DNA of 64,000 bases from Cercis canadensis (lineage: Eukaryota > Streptophyta > Magnoliopsida > Fabales > Fabaceae): contig QAOA01005876.1 in NCBI GenBank assembly GCA_003255065.1, positions 13,261 to 77,260 on the forward strand, written 5' to 3'. This document shows, piece by piece, positions 33,822 to 46,449 of the stretch; within the stretch, counting starts at the first letter, position 1; every line of letters starts with the position of its first letter. Under the pieces are notes generated by a model. The model saw nothing but the letters and a program-made list of their open reading frames with translations, did no database searches and was not told the origin of the DNA. The translations under genes and the position numbers were made by a program.

Positions 33822-34670
33822 ACTATGATGCAAGTGTATGCTGGCTAGACTTTATTTATTTTAATGTAATATCTTTCTTAACATAACAAAAAAAAAAAAA
33901 AGATGACAAAACATATAGAAAGAAAAATTCAATCACAGGTATCTATGATTTACCGACTTAACCCATTGGCTTGGTTGTTTGTAGGACTATCTCAACTAAC
34001 CTGTCTTGGTTCGAGACTGGCTCAGAGTACGGGGATCAAGAGCAATCTATATCCACATAATTAATCACCATTAGGTCTGGAACTCCTATATATTGTTCTC
34101 TTATGCCTATGACTTTTTTTTTTTTTATTACAAGCGAGCAAAATGCGCTAAAAAATAAGAGGAGAGTATATGACAGGAATAAAATTCTTAACATCAATCT
34201 TCTGATTCTTATAATCAAAGAAAGTGCCACTAAAATTACATGTCATTGATTCATCACAAAAATAGAATATAAAATGCTTATCATTTTATTTAATCATAAT
34301 ATGCTGCTTCTTGTATCCGCACAATTAATGTAATATCATAGTGTTACATATTGTTCTTATGTATAGAAATTGCATCTAGTATAACTTTTTTTATCATTAT
34401 ATGCATTTAATATAACTTAGATTTACATAAAGAGCTTCAATAGTTGTGGGACTCTTTTTTAGATTTGATTAGTATACTGCATTTGAATTCTTTGCAAAGT
34501 AGTGCTATTTAAGCATTACTTACACTCTATACACGTAATAATATTTATATTAAGTTGGATCTATTTAAACTTCAAACGGAAGAATGACTACGTTTTAAGT
34601 AACTTTTTCCATACAATTCAGTTTCTATACATTGGATCTTACAAGGTAAAAATCATTTCTCTTCAAGTAA
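33822..34670. other. insert in the upstream region of dirigent gene 3, no gene seen
   Basis: Absent from the otherwise homologous upstream region of gene 2, which passes from about 24060 to 24100. It contains A-rich and T-rich tracts but no recognised coding sequence. It may be the remaining part of the LINE-like segment that gene 2 lost. Confidence 0.5.
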
Positions 34671-34740
34671 TTAGGTGTGGCTTAGTAGTTAGGAGTTTCA
34701 ATAATTTACAGGATCTCTTAAGTTTAAATTTTGTACCTTC

Positions 34741-34806
34741 ATACATTTTAAAAAGGAAAAAAAAAAAGTCATTGNATTTTAAAAAGGAAAAAAAAAAAAG
34801 TCATTG
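34741..34806. other. probable assembly-made short duplication around N at 34775
   Basis: About 31 bases (ATTTTAAAAAGG, an A-run, then GTCATTG) occur on both sides of the N. Gene 2's homologous promoter has the segment once. Confidence 0.8.
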
Positions 34807-34941
34807 CTCTTTGCCTTGGATATCAAATTTCCACTTGCCTTCCCGGTACTTTAGGTACTCATTAAACTTCCCCGCAGCCATTTGGCAATAAAATTTTACC
34901 AACTATACAACGCATTACACCATTTTTTGTGGTGGTGTGTC

Positions 34942-34950
34942 TATAAATTA
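34942..34950 (+). promoter_or_regulatory. TATA box of dirigent gene 3
   Basis: TATAAATTA lies 70 bp before the start codon. The block 34807-35012 is nearly the same as 24190-24420 before gene 2. Confidence 0.65.
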
Positions 34951-35011
34951 AGCCCTAAGGGCTTGTAACTTTCCACACTTAATCCTAGGAGCTCATTAAT
35001 CCTCACCAACC

Positions 35012-35596
35012 ATGGCTAAAACTTCCCAATTGGTCATGTTTTCCCTTCTCTCCTTCTCTGCCTTCATTTCTATCATGGCAAAGCACCAACCATTTACGCG
35101 TAATGCCAGTCAAAAATTTCTAGAACTCAAGGGAAAAAAGCTTAGCCATTTGCATTTCTACTGGCATGACACCCTCAGTGGTTCCAATCCCACTTCTATC
35201 ACAGTTGCTAAGCCATCCACAAGCACAGCTGCAGTCTTTGATTTTGGTTTTGTGAATATTTTCGACAACCCTATAACCGAAGGACCCGTATTAGGGTCGA
35301 AATTACTGGGAAGATCTCAAGGATTTTATGCTGATTCATCACAGAAGACAGAGCCATTTCAGGTTCTGTTTTCAGCTATAAATTTTGCCTTCCTGGAAGG
35401 GAAATATAATGGCAGCACCATCACTTTGTTGGGGAGAAACCCAATCATGTTGAACAAAGTGAGAGAGATACCAGTGATTGGAGGCAGCGGGCTTTTCCGG
35501 TTTGCTGAGGGTTATGCTGAACTTCGTACTCAGTGGTTCCATCCTGGAACAAGGGATGCTGTAGTTGAGTTCAATGTTTATGTTTGGCACTATTAA
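35012..35596 (+). CDS. dirigent protein (gene 3)
   Basis: Intronless gene for 194 residues, the more diverged member of the array. Signal peptide about 1-23 (MAKTSQLVMFSLLSFSAFIS). The motifs are intact: HLHFYWHD (46-53), DNPITEGP, LGRSQGFYA, KYNGST with its NGS sequon, REIPVIGGSGLF and NVYVWHY at the very end. It stops right after the family's usual HY end and lacks the 14-15 residue tail of genes 1 and 2. Its 3' flank is unrelated to theirs, while its promoter matches gene 2. Function is as for other DIR-b/d dirigents: a secreted protein guiding phenoxy radical coupling, with substrate unknown. Confidence 0.94.
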   Translation: MAKTSQLVMFSLLSFSAFISIMAKHQPFTRNASQKFLELKGKKLSHLHFYWHDTLSGSNPTSITVAKPSTSTAAVFDFGFVNIFDNPITEGPVLGSKLLGRSQGFYADSSQKTEPFQVLFSAINFAFLEGKYNGSTITLLGRNPIMLNKVREIPVIGGSGLFRFAEGYAELRTQWFHPGTRDAVVEFNVYVWHY

Positions 35597-36119
35597 GTAT
35601 TAACTATTGAGTATTTGATGCGATTCATGATAAATGCTTGTTTAGCCACCATCGTTTCTTGTTTAGTTTCTAATAAGGCTTTTCAGCGATTTCAATTTGT
35701 CAACTCATCGAGCCGATCCATGTGTCTATAAATCTCTCCTTGGAATATTTTCTTTTTAGTACATATATATGTTAGAACGGATGTTTAAATTTAAGACCTC
35801 TTACAAACTACTCAAATTTTTTACTATCATATTACACTTTATAATTTTTTAAATCAACATTTTTGGTGGCATATATACGAGATTTCATCCAGAATATTTT
35901 GCTATATTTTCATGACTTAGTTGAAGAGTTTTAGTGACATTTGAATATCTATTTAGAAACATTTAACAATATTTTATATATACAAATATACACACCCAAT
36001 TTTTAATATATTGTAATATTGAAAGTCTTGCTAGATACTAATAGTGTGATAGAATCTACAAAGAAAGGGAGTGTCATATTATAAAAGTTATTAACATACT
36101 TTGCATGTAATAATTTTAG

Positions 36120-37350
36120 GTTTAAATATACTGCAGGTTCCTGTAGTTTAGACGAATTTTGAATCAAGTCCTTATAGTTTTTTTTTTTTCTTTTGGAGTC
36201 CTTAAAGTTTGAAATTTTTTTAATTGGGTCATTGCCGTCATCTTCGGTTATAAATCCTTCAGTTTAGTGCTAACATGACAAATGACTTGTCTATATGACA
36301 ATAAAAGAAACTAACATGACACAAAAATTGTCACTTCATCAATTTTTTTATGCACTTTTTTGAGTCAAAATTTGATGAGATTACAATTTTTGTGTCACTT
36401 TGTCACCACGTCAATTTTTTTTAGGCTTAATTGCAATTTTGGTCCCCCTATTTTAATCACTTGAACGTTTTGGTCCTCCTTCTTTAAAAATGAACTATTG
36501 AGTCCCTTTATATTCATAAAATATACAAGTTTAGTCCATTTATCTTTAAGTCAAAATTCTTAGATTTATTTCAAGGTGTAAAGTTCTCTGATTCATAATC
36601 CCACCGTTCAGATTGAAGAGCTACGTCTTATGAATCTTTCCATTAAATTTCAGCTCGATCTAACAGTGAATAAGTCTAAATTTTTGTTAGATGAAAACTT
36701 ATGATTTTGGTATTTTGGACTGAGTTTCACCATTAAATTGAGCTCAAATTTAGTGAAAAGGTTCACAAGATGTAACCCTTCAATATGAACGGTGTGATTA
36801 TGAATCAAAGAACTTTACACCTTGAAATAAACCTAAGAATTTTGACTTAAAGATAAATTGACTAAACTTGTACATTTTATGAATATAGAGAGACTTAATA
36901 GTTTATTTTTAAAAAAGGAAGACCAAAATGTTCAAGTGATTNAGGTTCACAAGATGTAACCCTTCAATATGAACGGTGGGATTATGAATCAAAGAACTTT
37001 ACACCTTGAAATAAACCTAAGAATCTTGACTTAAAGATAAATTGACTAAACTTGTACATTTTATGAATATAGAGAGACTTAATAGTTTATTTTTAAAGAA
37101 GGAAGACCAAAATGTTCAAGTGATTAAAATAGGGGGACCAAAATTGTAATTAAGCCTTTCTTTTATTGTTACATAGACAAGTCATTTGTTATGTTAGCAC
37201 TAAACTGACGGAATTATAATCAGGGGTGATAACAAAGATCCAATTAAAAAAAAAATCAAACTATAAGAACTTCAAAAGAGAAAAAAAAAAAATTATAAAA
37301 ATTTGATTCAAAATTCATATAAACTACATGAACTTGCAGTACATTTAAAC
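36120..37350. mobile_element. outer foldback element interrupted by a nested MITE
   Basis: The left arm (36120-36330) and the right arm (about 37160-37350) are inverted copies; the ends read GTTTAAATATACTGCAGG and its partner TACATTTAAAC. The arms contain the phrases ACTTGTCTAT and GTTAGCACTAAA in inverted order. A related single arm lies at 3690-3870. I could not define a clean target duplication (TAATTTTAG against TAAATAGAT). A second palindromic element (36424-37156) sits between the arms. Confidence 0.75.
36424..37156. mobile_element. palindromic Mutator-type MITE nested in the outer foldback element
   Basis: It begins GGCTTAATTGC and ends GTAATTAAGCC, and most of its length is one inverted repeat. 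The flanks TTTTTTTTA (36415-36423) and TTTCTTTTA (37157-37165) agree at 8 of 9 positions, consistent with a 9-bp target duplication. The N at 36942 is flanked by a 183-bp direct duplication (36759-36941 and 36943-37125). Removing it gives about 549 bp, close to the 551 bp of the sister copy at 38570. Confidence 0.85.
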
Positions 37351-38560
37351 TAAATAGATAACAATACAATACATGTTTTATTTAACAATGTAAACTTTTT
37401 ACACTCTCAAATGGATTAAACTTAAATCCTCCCAATGCTATTTTAAAATGAAGCCACAGTTTTTTATTGACTTTGTTTTTGGTTGGATATTGTTTTTTAT
37501 TGACTTTGCTATCATACATAGATAAGCGTGTAAATTTTTTTTCATTTTCTTAATTACTTTCATGAATTATCCTTTGCTTAAGGAAATATTTAACAGTTTA
37601 CTTTGGAGAGTGCAATAAGGGATGCGTACTACTTTTAAGTGTAAAAAACTTCGAAATTTTCAAAAGGAAAGAACAGAGAGAAAGGAGAGATAAATCAAAG
37701 ATGGCCAAAGAGAGTTTTGATACAATGCATTAGTTTATCACCAATTCTTATTGTATACAATACGATCTACGTACACCCATTATTATATTAGCATTAATTT
37801 ATAAGAAAATTTGACTTGTCAACATCTGACTACTAAGGGCTCGAATCAAGTTGTCCAACTCTATTCTTATTATCTAATTAGCATTAATTGTGTAATCTTC
37901 TGAATTGTGAATTGCGTTAAGAACTGTAACATAAATTTTAGTTGCTATAGTGCAAACATGCACTTTAGGAATCTGATAACCATGTATATCTATGCACGTA
38001 ACATGAATTGAACAACAAAGTCTACACTTTGTGTTTACGTTTGCATTTTTCTTTTTGGGCATCATCATTAGTATTATCAAGGTACTTGTCAAACATATAA
38101 CATAAATTATATTCTGAGTCCCTATAATTTTAACGAAAATTTAAGTATGTCTCTTTANAATTGCGTTAAGAATAAATTTTAGTTGCTATAGTGCAAACAT
38201 GCACTTTAGGAATCAGATAACCATGTATATCTATGCACGTAACATGAATTGAACAACAAAGTCTACACTTTGTGTTTACGTTTGCATTTTTCTTTTTGGG
38301 GATCATCATTAGTATTATCAAGGTACTTGTCAAACATATAACATAAATTATATTCTGAGTCCCTATAATTTTAACGAAAATTTAAGTATGTCTCTTTAAT
38401 TTAATTCCGTCTAATAAATCCTATCAACTTGATATAATTAAATCTTTACCGTTAATCTTAGTTATTACATTTGTTGACGTGTCAAACAATATGGATATTT
38501 GACAAAATAATACCTTAGTTGGCACAAAATAAAGCCTAATCATAATCTTATTGGTAACAA
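37351..38560. other. intergenic DNA with an assembly-made duplication at N 38158
   Basis: 37910-38157 and 38159-38398 are the same sequence, differing by an 8-bp indel near the start. The first ends exactly at the N. No gene is seen in the stretch. Confidence 0.75.
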
Positions 38561-38569
38561 ATATGACTA

Positions 38570-39120
38570 GGCTTAATTGTAATTTTGATCATCTTATTTT
38601 AACAACTATAATTTTTTGGTCTCATTTCTTTAAAAATGAATTATTTAGTCCCTCTATATTCATAAAATGTATAATTTTGGTCATTTTGTCTTTAAGCCAA
38701 AATTCTTAGGTTTATTTCAAGGTGTAAAGTTCTCTTATTCATAATCTCACCATTCATATTGAAGAGCTACGTCTTGTAAACATTCTCACTAAATTTCAGC
38801 TCGATCTAACAGTGGGACTCCGTCCAAAATACCAAAACTATAAGTTTTTATCTAATCGGAAGATCTAGACTCATTCACTGTTAGATCGAATTGAAATTTT
38901 GTAAGGATGTTCACAAGACGTAGCTCTTCAATCTAAATGATAAGATTATGAATAAGAGAACTTTATACCTTAAAATAAACTTAAAAATTTTGGCTTAAAG
39001 ACAAAAGGACTAAAATTGTATATTTTATGAATATATAGAAACTAAATAATTTATTTTTAAAGAATGAAGACCAAAAAATTTTAGTTGTTAAAATACGAGG
39101 ATTAAAATTACAATTAAGTC
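38570..39120. mobile_element. palindromic Mutator-type MITE, 551 bp
   Basis: An exact 9-bp duplication ATATGACTA (38561-38569 and 39121-39129) flanks the element. The ends are GGCTTAATTGT and ACAATTAAGTC. The two halves are inverted copies around a centre near 38840, so an RNA copy would fold into one long hairpin. It is the same family as 36424-37156. No coding capacity. Confidence 0.9.
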
Positions 39121-39129
39121 ATATGACTA

Positions 39130-40720
39130 GTACTCTCACCAAAGTCATGTAACTCAATCTAAACTGAGTGGGCTCATGGGCTAGTTTATTATCGGAGGAT
39201 GCAGCTGGTATCAGCTTTAGTCGTTTAGTTCCTGTGAAGCTTTTGGGTATTGCTGTTTCTTGCACCAAAAAAAAAGAAGGAAGAGAAGATCCTAGGTAGC
39301 TCTTTCCAATGTTAATGACTTAATGGCTGGTCCAAACTAAACGGGCAAGGAAAGAAAGTTCACTTATAAAGAGGCCACCATATTTTAGACTCAACCCACC
39401 TTATTATGTATGGATTTCAACATGCTAGCCCAAGAAGCCGAACCCATTTTAACAACTCTCTACTTTCACTTGGTCTTATCTCAAATAATATAATAATTCA
39501 CTTGACTTGTTTGGTAGTCACTACTTAGTATACACAATCTATATTTTATATTCGAATCTTACTGTTAAAAGTCTTTTATTGGTAAACGATATGTAAATAC
39601 TATTATAAGCTCTCGCTAAAATTTGTGGCATGTTCTAATTTTAAAATGAAATAGTTTCTCTTCTTCTTAAACTTTTATTTGTACTGAAACTTTATATTTT
39701 ATATTGGCAAACTTTATATTGATAGTTTCTTATTTTATGCTACATTTTGTTTTTTGTTGGCTTTGAGCTTATTCCTGGCCATATTTTCTTCTTTGCTAGG
39801 AAAATTGTTTCTTCTTCTTTGCTGCTTCAGCTATGACTATTCATTCACCTCTCAAATGTGCACAAAACTCCATCTCTGGTTTTATGGAAGAAAGAGAAAA
39901 ATCAAGTACAATGCAGGTATTTGGTATTCTTTTAATTACATCATTACATCACACTCCCTTTTTAGAAACTCTGAACCAATCTTGAAATTTATTTGAACAC
40001 CTAGTTCTATTCCCTGCAAATAAATACTCTGGTCACTTTAAGATCTAATTTGTCCTTATAGTCATTAATTTGATAAGTATTCGGATAGAATAAAAAAAAA
40101 TGCACATAATGATTTCTTTATAAGAGATAATAATAAGAAGTGAAGTTGGTTACTGTAAATGGTGACTGTCCATTACAGTAGCAAGAAAGGAACTAAAAAG
40201 AGAAAAGGTCTATTTATAAAACCAAAATTGTTGTGTGCATTNTGATAAGTATTCGGATAGAATAAAAAAAAAAATGCACATAATGATTTCTTTATAAGAG
40301 ATAATAATAAGAAGTGAAGTTGGTTACTGTGAATGGTGACTGTCCATTACAGTAGCAAGAAAGGAACTAAAAAGAGAAAAGGTCTATTTATAAAACCAAA
40401 ATTGTTGTGTGCATTTAAGACCCATCAGACTCTGCCCACTCTGATCTTTTCTTCCAGTGATAGGATTGTATTCTTCGTACCAAATATGGACAAATAAGAA
40501 GCCCAACAAATAATGGGCTTGTTACTATTTTTCAATGCTTCACAATTAAATAACACTTTTTGCTTTATTTAATTGTCAAACATCTTTTTGCTTTATTTAA
40601 TTTAATTTACCACACTGCACAAGTCTGTGCCTTCTGCATTTTGCTTCTTGGGGGTGGTTTTGTGGTATTTTCCTACTAAATATGGGCTCATAAGAAGGCC
40701 CAAGAATGATGGATCTTTCT
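39130..40720. other. intergenic DNA with an assembly-made duplication at N 40242
   Basis: 40071-40241 and 40243-40415 are near-identical on the two sides of the N. A short hydrophobic open frame at 39754-39912 ends at a possible donor (GCAGGTATTT) but matches nothing I know, so I do not call it a gene. Confidence 0.6.
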
Positions 40721-40729
40721 AAAATTTTG

Positions 40730-41270
40730 ATGCTTCACAACTCAATGATTTCGAATTTTGTTTGATAGCTTTTATATTAGTTTAAATGTTCATATTTGTG
40801 ATTCTACGTAAGTTGTACTACTTATTGATAGACATTCAGAGAAATAGGTCATGTTACTTTGTAAATAACATAACTTTAAGGATCACACTACTTCAAAATA
40901 ACATGACTCTATTTTAAAATAACGTGACTCTACTTCAAAGATTTTGAATTTTGTTGGATAGCTTTTATATTAGAGTTTAAATGTTCATATTTTTTATTTT
41001 ACATAAGTATGATAGGCACTCAGAGGAAGAGGCCATGCTACTTTATAAGTAGTGTGGCTTCAAGGATCATGTTACTTCAAAATAACATGACTCTATTTTG
41101 AAGTAATGTGACTCTACTTCAAAGTAGCGTGACTCATATTGTTCATGTCTCCTCAATTAAATAAAATAATAAAAAGTGCACTATTTTGAATCTTTCCGAA
41201 ATTTTGATGTTTCACAACTCAATGATTTTGAATTTTGTTTGATAGCTTCTATATTAGTCTAAATGGTCAT
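40730..41270. repeat. diverged tandem repeat, three units of about 200-270 bp
   Basis: The phrase GATTT..GAATTTTGTTTGATAGCTT..TATATTAG recurs near 40746, 40938 and 41222, each with following sequence in common. Between them short CATGACTCTA / GTGACTCTACTTCAAA motifs repeat several times. No open frame spans the units. Confidence 0.7.
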
Positions 41271-43063
41271 ACTTGTGATTCTGCATAAGCTGTGCTCCTT
41301 ATAGGTTTTTGGGTTTTGTCATTAGTGGTTATGGTGGGGACATAAGAAGAATGATGGTAGTGGAAGAATCTTCAACAGTCTGTCACTTAAAAATTGCCCT
41401 GTGATTAAGGTGGTACTATTTGCAATTTCAAATTGCAGTGTTATACTGTTTATCCCTTCTATTCAAAGGCTTTATTTGAACCTTTATTGCTAGTAGTTTT
41501 AATTCTTTCAGCTTTTATTTTTGGCAAAACTCTCTGTTTTCTGTTCTTTTATCAGTTACTTGCTTTAGTTTTTCCTAATTGATCCAAAAAAGAGAGGGAG
41601 GGGGAAATTTAATCTTTTAATTTTTCAAAGGGAAATAGTGGTCATGTGGTTCAATAGAATTAGTAAGAAAAGTTAAACACTATTAATTAAAGTTAACTTT
41701 GTTAATTATCTTCTTAAAGCTGCACTTGTTTATAATGTCACAAGAAAGTTAGGACATAATCCTATGATTTTAATTAGAGGCCTTAAGTGTACTGCAAAAA
41801 AAAACAAAGCATTCTAAAGAAATAAAGGAAGGATTTTTGCAGCACACCATGTGCCTTCTGCAGATTTTTTCTGCAAGTGCATTTCCTTTCACTTTCCATA
41901 TTTTCATTTGAATTTTTGTGTTAAAAGGCATCATTTAAAAAGAATACATAATAATGCTTAATGGCTACTTGGCCAGAAGTGCTTTTCTTGCTTAAATTAT
42001 TGAAGAAAGTTCAGTTGTGTTTCTAAGCCAAGGTGTCACTGTTAGGGATGATTTTTTCCCTTTCTCAAATAGAAATGCATCAAAGAAAAAGAGAGAGGAT
42101 AATAAAACAAAGAAAAGGTAAACAAAGATAGATAATTAAAACAATTATGACCTTTCTAAAGGATGATGATTAAAGGGGATTTAACCAAATGATAGTAGTG
42201 AACAAGTCAAAAGTGATTCTGGGTTCCAACCAAAGATGGGATAAAAAGAAAGGCTTTGATAATCTTTTGAATCTAAGAATTGCTTTTCACAAATTCCTAA
42301 GCATGTACTTTAAACATGGTACTAACTTTATATTTATCTTCATCCTTATTACCCTATCTTGATCCTATAGATTTAGATTCACATTTTGAATTGGGGAAAT
42401 ATTAGTATAGAGCTTAGATGGGTAAAATCATTGATGGGTCCTATGTTTAAGCATAAAATAAACCTAATTAGTACCTTCTTTTTTCTTTTTATATTTAAAT
42501 AATCAGATCCCCAAATATTCCATGAATTTCTCTAGCCTCTTGCCCTTGAATTCCAAAGCTTTTTTTTTTTTTTTTTTAAGAATCCAATGCAAATATTCTA
42601 ACTTTGCTTCAAAATGTGGGGCCAAAAACTTCACTTTGTTTAGTCCCTAGAATCTAGACCCTTGTTTTTCCCACCCTTAATGTGAACGCATAGATAAAAT
42701 GAGATGAGTATCAACTATTTACATGCAAGAAAATTGAATAAGACAACTAGGGCTTTGTTATGATCACAAAATAAATGAAAATGCAAGTATCCAATCATGC
42801 CACAAGCAAGTTGCAGCCGGATCATTTTGAATCTCTAATTCTTTTCGGTACAGAAAAATAATGAGAGAATTATTATAAAATTTAAATAAAAAAAATTTTA
42901 AATATGTTTTAAACACTTTATTCTATTTTAAACGTTAATAAGTGACTATTTAAAATTTTATATAATCAGTAATTTTTAGTAGTCAATATATGACTACTTG
43001 AAACAGAATGATTATCGGTCATATAGTATTACAAATAATCACTTATAATGAAATATAGAATAT
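41270..43063. other. intergenic DNA, nothing recognised
   Basis: AT-rich, no open frame above background, no repeat boundary found. Confidence 0.55.
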
Positions 43064-43072
43064 AACTTTAAA

Positions 43073-43482
43073 GGTGAGGGCTATGTTACCCTGTTTTGAA
43101 GGGGAGTAGCGTTATTCTTTTTTCAGTTGGGTGTGTTTTTGTGGGATTCACTCAGTGATTTTTATATCATTGTGAATATCTCAAAAATTAACTCACTCAG
43201 TACATACTAAAATACATAATTTTCTTATAAAATGCAAGAACGGCACGATAAAGAAAAACGTGCCAAAAAATAATTTTTAGTTTACTTTTTTGTATGTTTT
43301 CTTACATTGTGTCGTTCTTATATTTTATAAAAAATTGTATGTTCTTGCATATAATAAGTGACTTAATTTTTTTAGATTTTCGTAATGACATTAAAATTAT
43401 ATTAAAATTTTCATTGAGTCTCATCCAACTGAGAGAATGAGTAGTATTATCACCTCCAAAAAGGGGTAACATAGTGTTCACC
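43073..43482. mobile_element. palindromic MITE, 410 bp, probably Mutator-type
   Basis: The ends GGTGAGGGCTATGTTACCC and its inverted partner GGGTAACATAGTGTTCACC bound a largely palindromic segment. The flanks AACTTTAAA (43064-43072) and GACTTTAAA (43483-43491) agree at 8 of 9 positions. This is a different family from the elements at 36.4 and 38.6 kb. Confidence 0.82.
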
Positions 43483-43499
43483 GACTTTAAAACTCACTT

Positions 43500-46260
43500 A
43501 AAATTTTTATTTGAATTCTTTTATAATAATTTTCTCAAAAAAAATTATATAATAAATAGCAACCTTTAAGTATCATATAGGGCTTTCTCGAAAACTATGT
43601 CATTGTTGATTATTTTGGACTTTAGAGGTTTAATGACTTAGTTTATTTATTAAGGAAGTTTAACTTTATCTTTCAAGCCTTATATGATATCATTAATTTG
43701 CATGATTTGAGGAACTTGAAAATGTAATATTACATATTAAATATGCAACTATTTTGTTGAAAAAATTTGGACGATATTTGGATAGACAGAGCCAGACAAT
43801 AAAAAGGCATGGCCAATCATTTTCAAGGTGTGGAGTGAAAACTTCAATCTTTCAAGAGATTCAATTGAAAGTGATATATCATCTATGGCCTAAAATGACA
43901 TAGTCATGTCACTTAAATTATGTGACTGTGTGACAAAAATGAACAGGCAACCACACGACAAATATAGGTTTGTGATGTATGACTGTAATCACAGTCTGTA
44001 AAGTTTATGGCATAGGCACTATCATACAATTTCCTTTTTTTTGTAAACTATATTTTGACATTTTTTTTAATATTAAAATTTTAGTACTCGTGTATATAGC
44101 AATTCAAATTTTTGTAATATTTAAACATTATTAAAATTGAAGATTTGTAATGAAATTAGATAATGTTGTTATATAACACAAGAATTTAATGTATGTAATC
44201 GAAAAAAGAATAATTTGACTTTTTTAATTACCATTAAAAGTTATAGTTTATAAAAGAAAACATGCTATTCCATAACCGGTAACATATAATATCTAATTTT
44301 TGGATAGTATTTTTTTTTTTTTAAGAATTTAACACAAGCAATGCTATAGTTAAACGACATGATAACCTTTGAGCTTATGAGTTTCATGTTTGAATTCAGA
44401 TTGACAGCCAAAAATACAAAAAAAAAAAATGACATGATAACTTTTTGTTCAAATTTAATTAATATCATAGAAACACTATTAACTCATTTTTTTTAAAACA
44501 AAAAGTGCCAATATCATTCTTACTACAAAAATGACTACCTGGCAAAAAAAGAAGAAGATGATTTTGTACAAAAAAAAAATCATAAATGATGAATTTGTAA
44601 TTTATTATCTTTATTCATAAGTTATAAAGTATCCAATGCTCTCCATATTCTTGAAACCTTTCAAGTTTCATCCCTTGGTGAAAGCAGTGAGACAATTTTG
44701 CATGACTCTAAACAACTAATTCCAAGCATATGTTGATAATCTTCAAACTTAATTAGGATTATCTCTTTCTAAGACTAGTTAATACCATGGACGGCACTCA
44801 ATTTAGTGCACTTGAAAGGTCAAAGTCATCAATGGCAAGTTGGCAACACATTGATTACTATTTAGCATGGACTAAATATGTTCTTTTTCTTTTTGTTGCA
44901 TGATGTCTAGGTTAACTTGAAGGATCTTGACACATTTTTAGTCGTCTATCCTTTTAGCATGGTCAAAGGCTTGAACAACACTTTTGTTTAGCTTTGATTA
45001 CGTTCACATAAAAAGAGCCATGTAATTCAATCTTGAGTTTATTATTGTGAGGTGTTATACGTGTTAAAATTTGGTATAAAGATTTAATAGTGTTAAAAAA
45101 AAGTATTTTTTAAGTAGGTGCATGCTACAAAGTATGAAATGACCAAATTAAATACCCTGTACTATGTGATTATTTTGTTTATATTTGAATATGATAACTA
45201 TATATATGAGCAGAATAATCACATAACACTAAGAGATATTTTGATAATTTCTCACTTTATAACATCCATCTATTTGAAAGATTTTTTTTTTAATATTATT
45301 GAGAATTTTATACCAAATTCTAGCACTCCACCATAATAAGTTCTATTTTTTTTTTTTAAAAAAAAAAAGGCTTTTGACCATTATTTCTGTGATAGAATTT
45401 AATTGAAGTTCTTTGACTCTATTTTTTAGTTAAACTTGGATTGTAAAAAATACGCAATTCAATGAATTCATTTATGATTATGTATGCAAACTTTACTTGA
45501 AGGAACTTTCTTCATGCCTTTAAGAAATTGACAATCATACATTACATACTTATTTCCATCCCCAGACCAAATTATACTTGTCTTACATTTGTCAAGTTTA
45601 CAAGTTTCAATGATTTTAGTATATCTTTGGTGAACTCAATACAATTACATATGATTGTGCTCTGCACAATTATGCATTTTGACCAGTGTGCTATTGGGTA
45701 TATATACCACTAAGAATGTCCATTTGAGACTGCTTAACGTTGCTTTGAACATGCTTTGAAATTAGTTTTGTTTATTAGTGAAAAAATCTCTTTTCTTTTC
45801 TTTTTGCTTTTTCTGTTTTTGTTTTTCAAACCCTCTTTAAGATCACACTACTTTGCTGATGATAACAAACAACAACAAGAATCCAAGGGGTGCTTGAATT
45901 ATCTGATATTTGAACTATCAAATAAGAAGTATTTTCTACTGGCTTACAAACTTTTAATTTTCATTTATCTCTAAAAGTTATTCAAAAACAATTTTGATAT
46001 TATATGTTGAACTTTTTTTGGTCTTTAAGACTCAAGTTTGTAAAACTATTCGTATTAAGTCTACAAAGTTTTCATATATAATAAAAGCATATATATATAT
46101 ATATATATAATTTTTGGTTATGACTTTGGATTCTAAAAAAATGTTAAACTCTATGGTTAGTGTATAGCTATATTGCACAAATAATTGTACAAGTTTCAAA
46201 CCTAGTATGGTACGAAACATAGGAATCACAATTTTTTTTAAAAATAGGGTATGAGTAAGT
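43500..46260. other. AT-rich intergenic DNA, nothing recognised
   Basis: Only short open frames in low-complexity sequence. Poly-A/T tracts are common, including an inverted T/A run near 45346-45368. Confidence 0.55.
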
Positions 46261-46290
46261 CACATCATATATATATATATATATATATAA

Positions 46291-46407
46291 TCACATAGCT
46301 CCAAAGAGGAGTTTCTTTGTCAGAACATTAGATGAGGAGGAATCAATAATAGGCTTATTAGTGAAGCTAGGAGAATTTGAGTTATTATCAGTAGAAGTTG
46401 AAGCCAT
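46291..46407 (-). pseudogene. short open frame resembling a copia gag N-terminus
   Basis: 39 codons on the minus strand starting MASTSTDNNSNSPSFTNKPI and ending at a TGA near an (AT)n tract. The Ser/Asn-rich start resembles the first residues of copia gag proteins. Nothing downstream continues the similarity, so this is at most a relic. An AT microsatellite at 46268-46290 lies just beyond its end. Confidence 0.3.
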
Positions 46408-46449
46408 ATTACCTCAAAGACAGTTGGAAAAACCAGCTTCAACAGTCAA

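Noticed and set aside
39754..39996. Open frame with a hydrophobic start and a possible splice donor
   Set aside because: No recognised family, no acceptor or second exon that continues it, and hydrophobic frames are expected in T-rich DNA.
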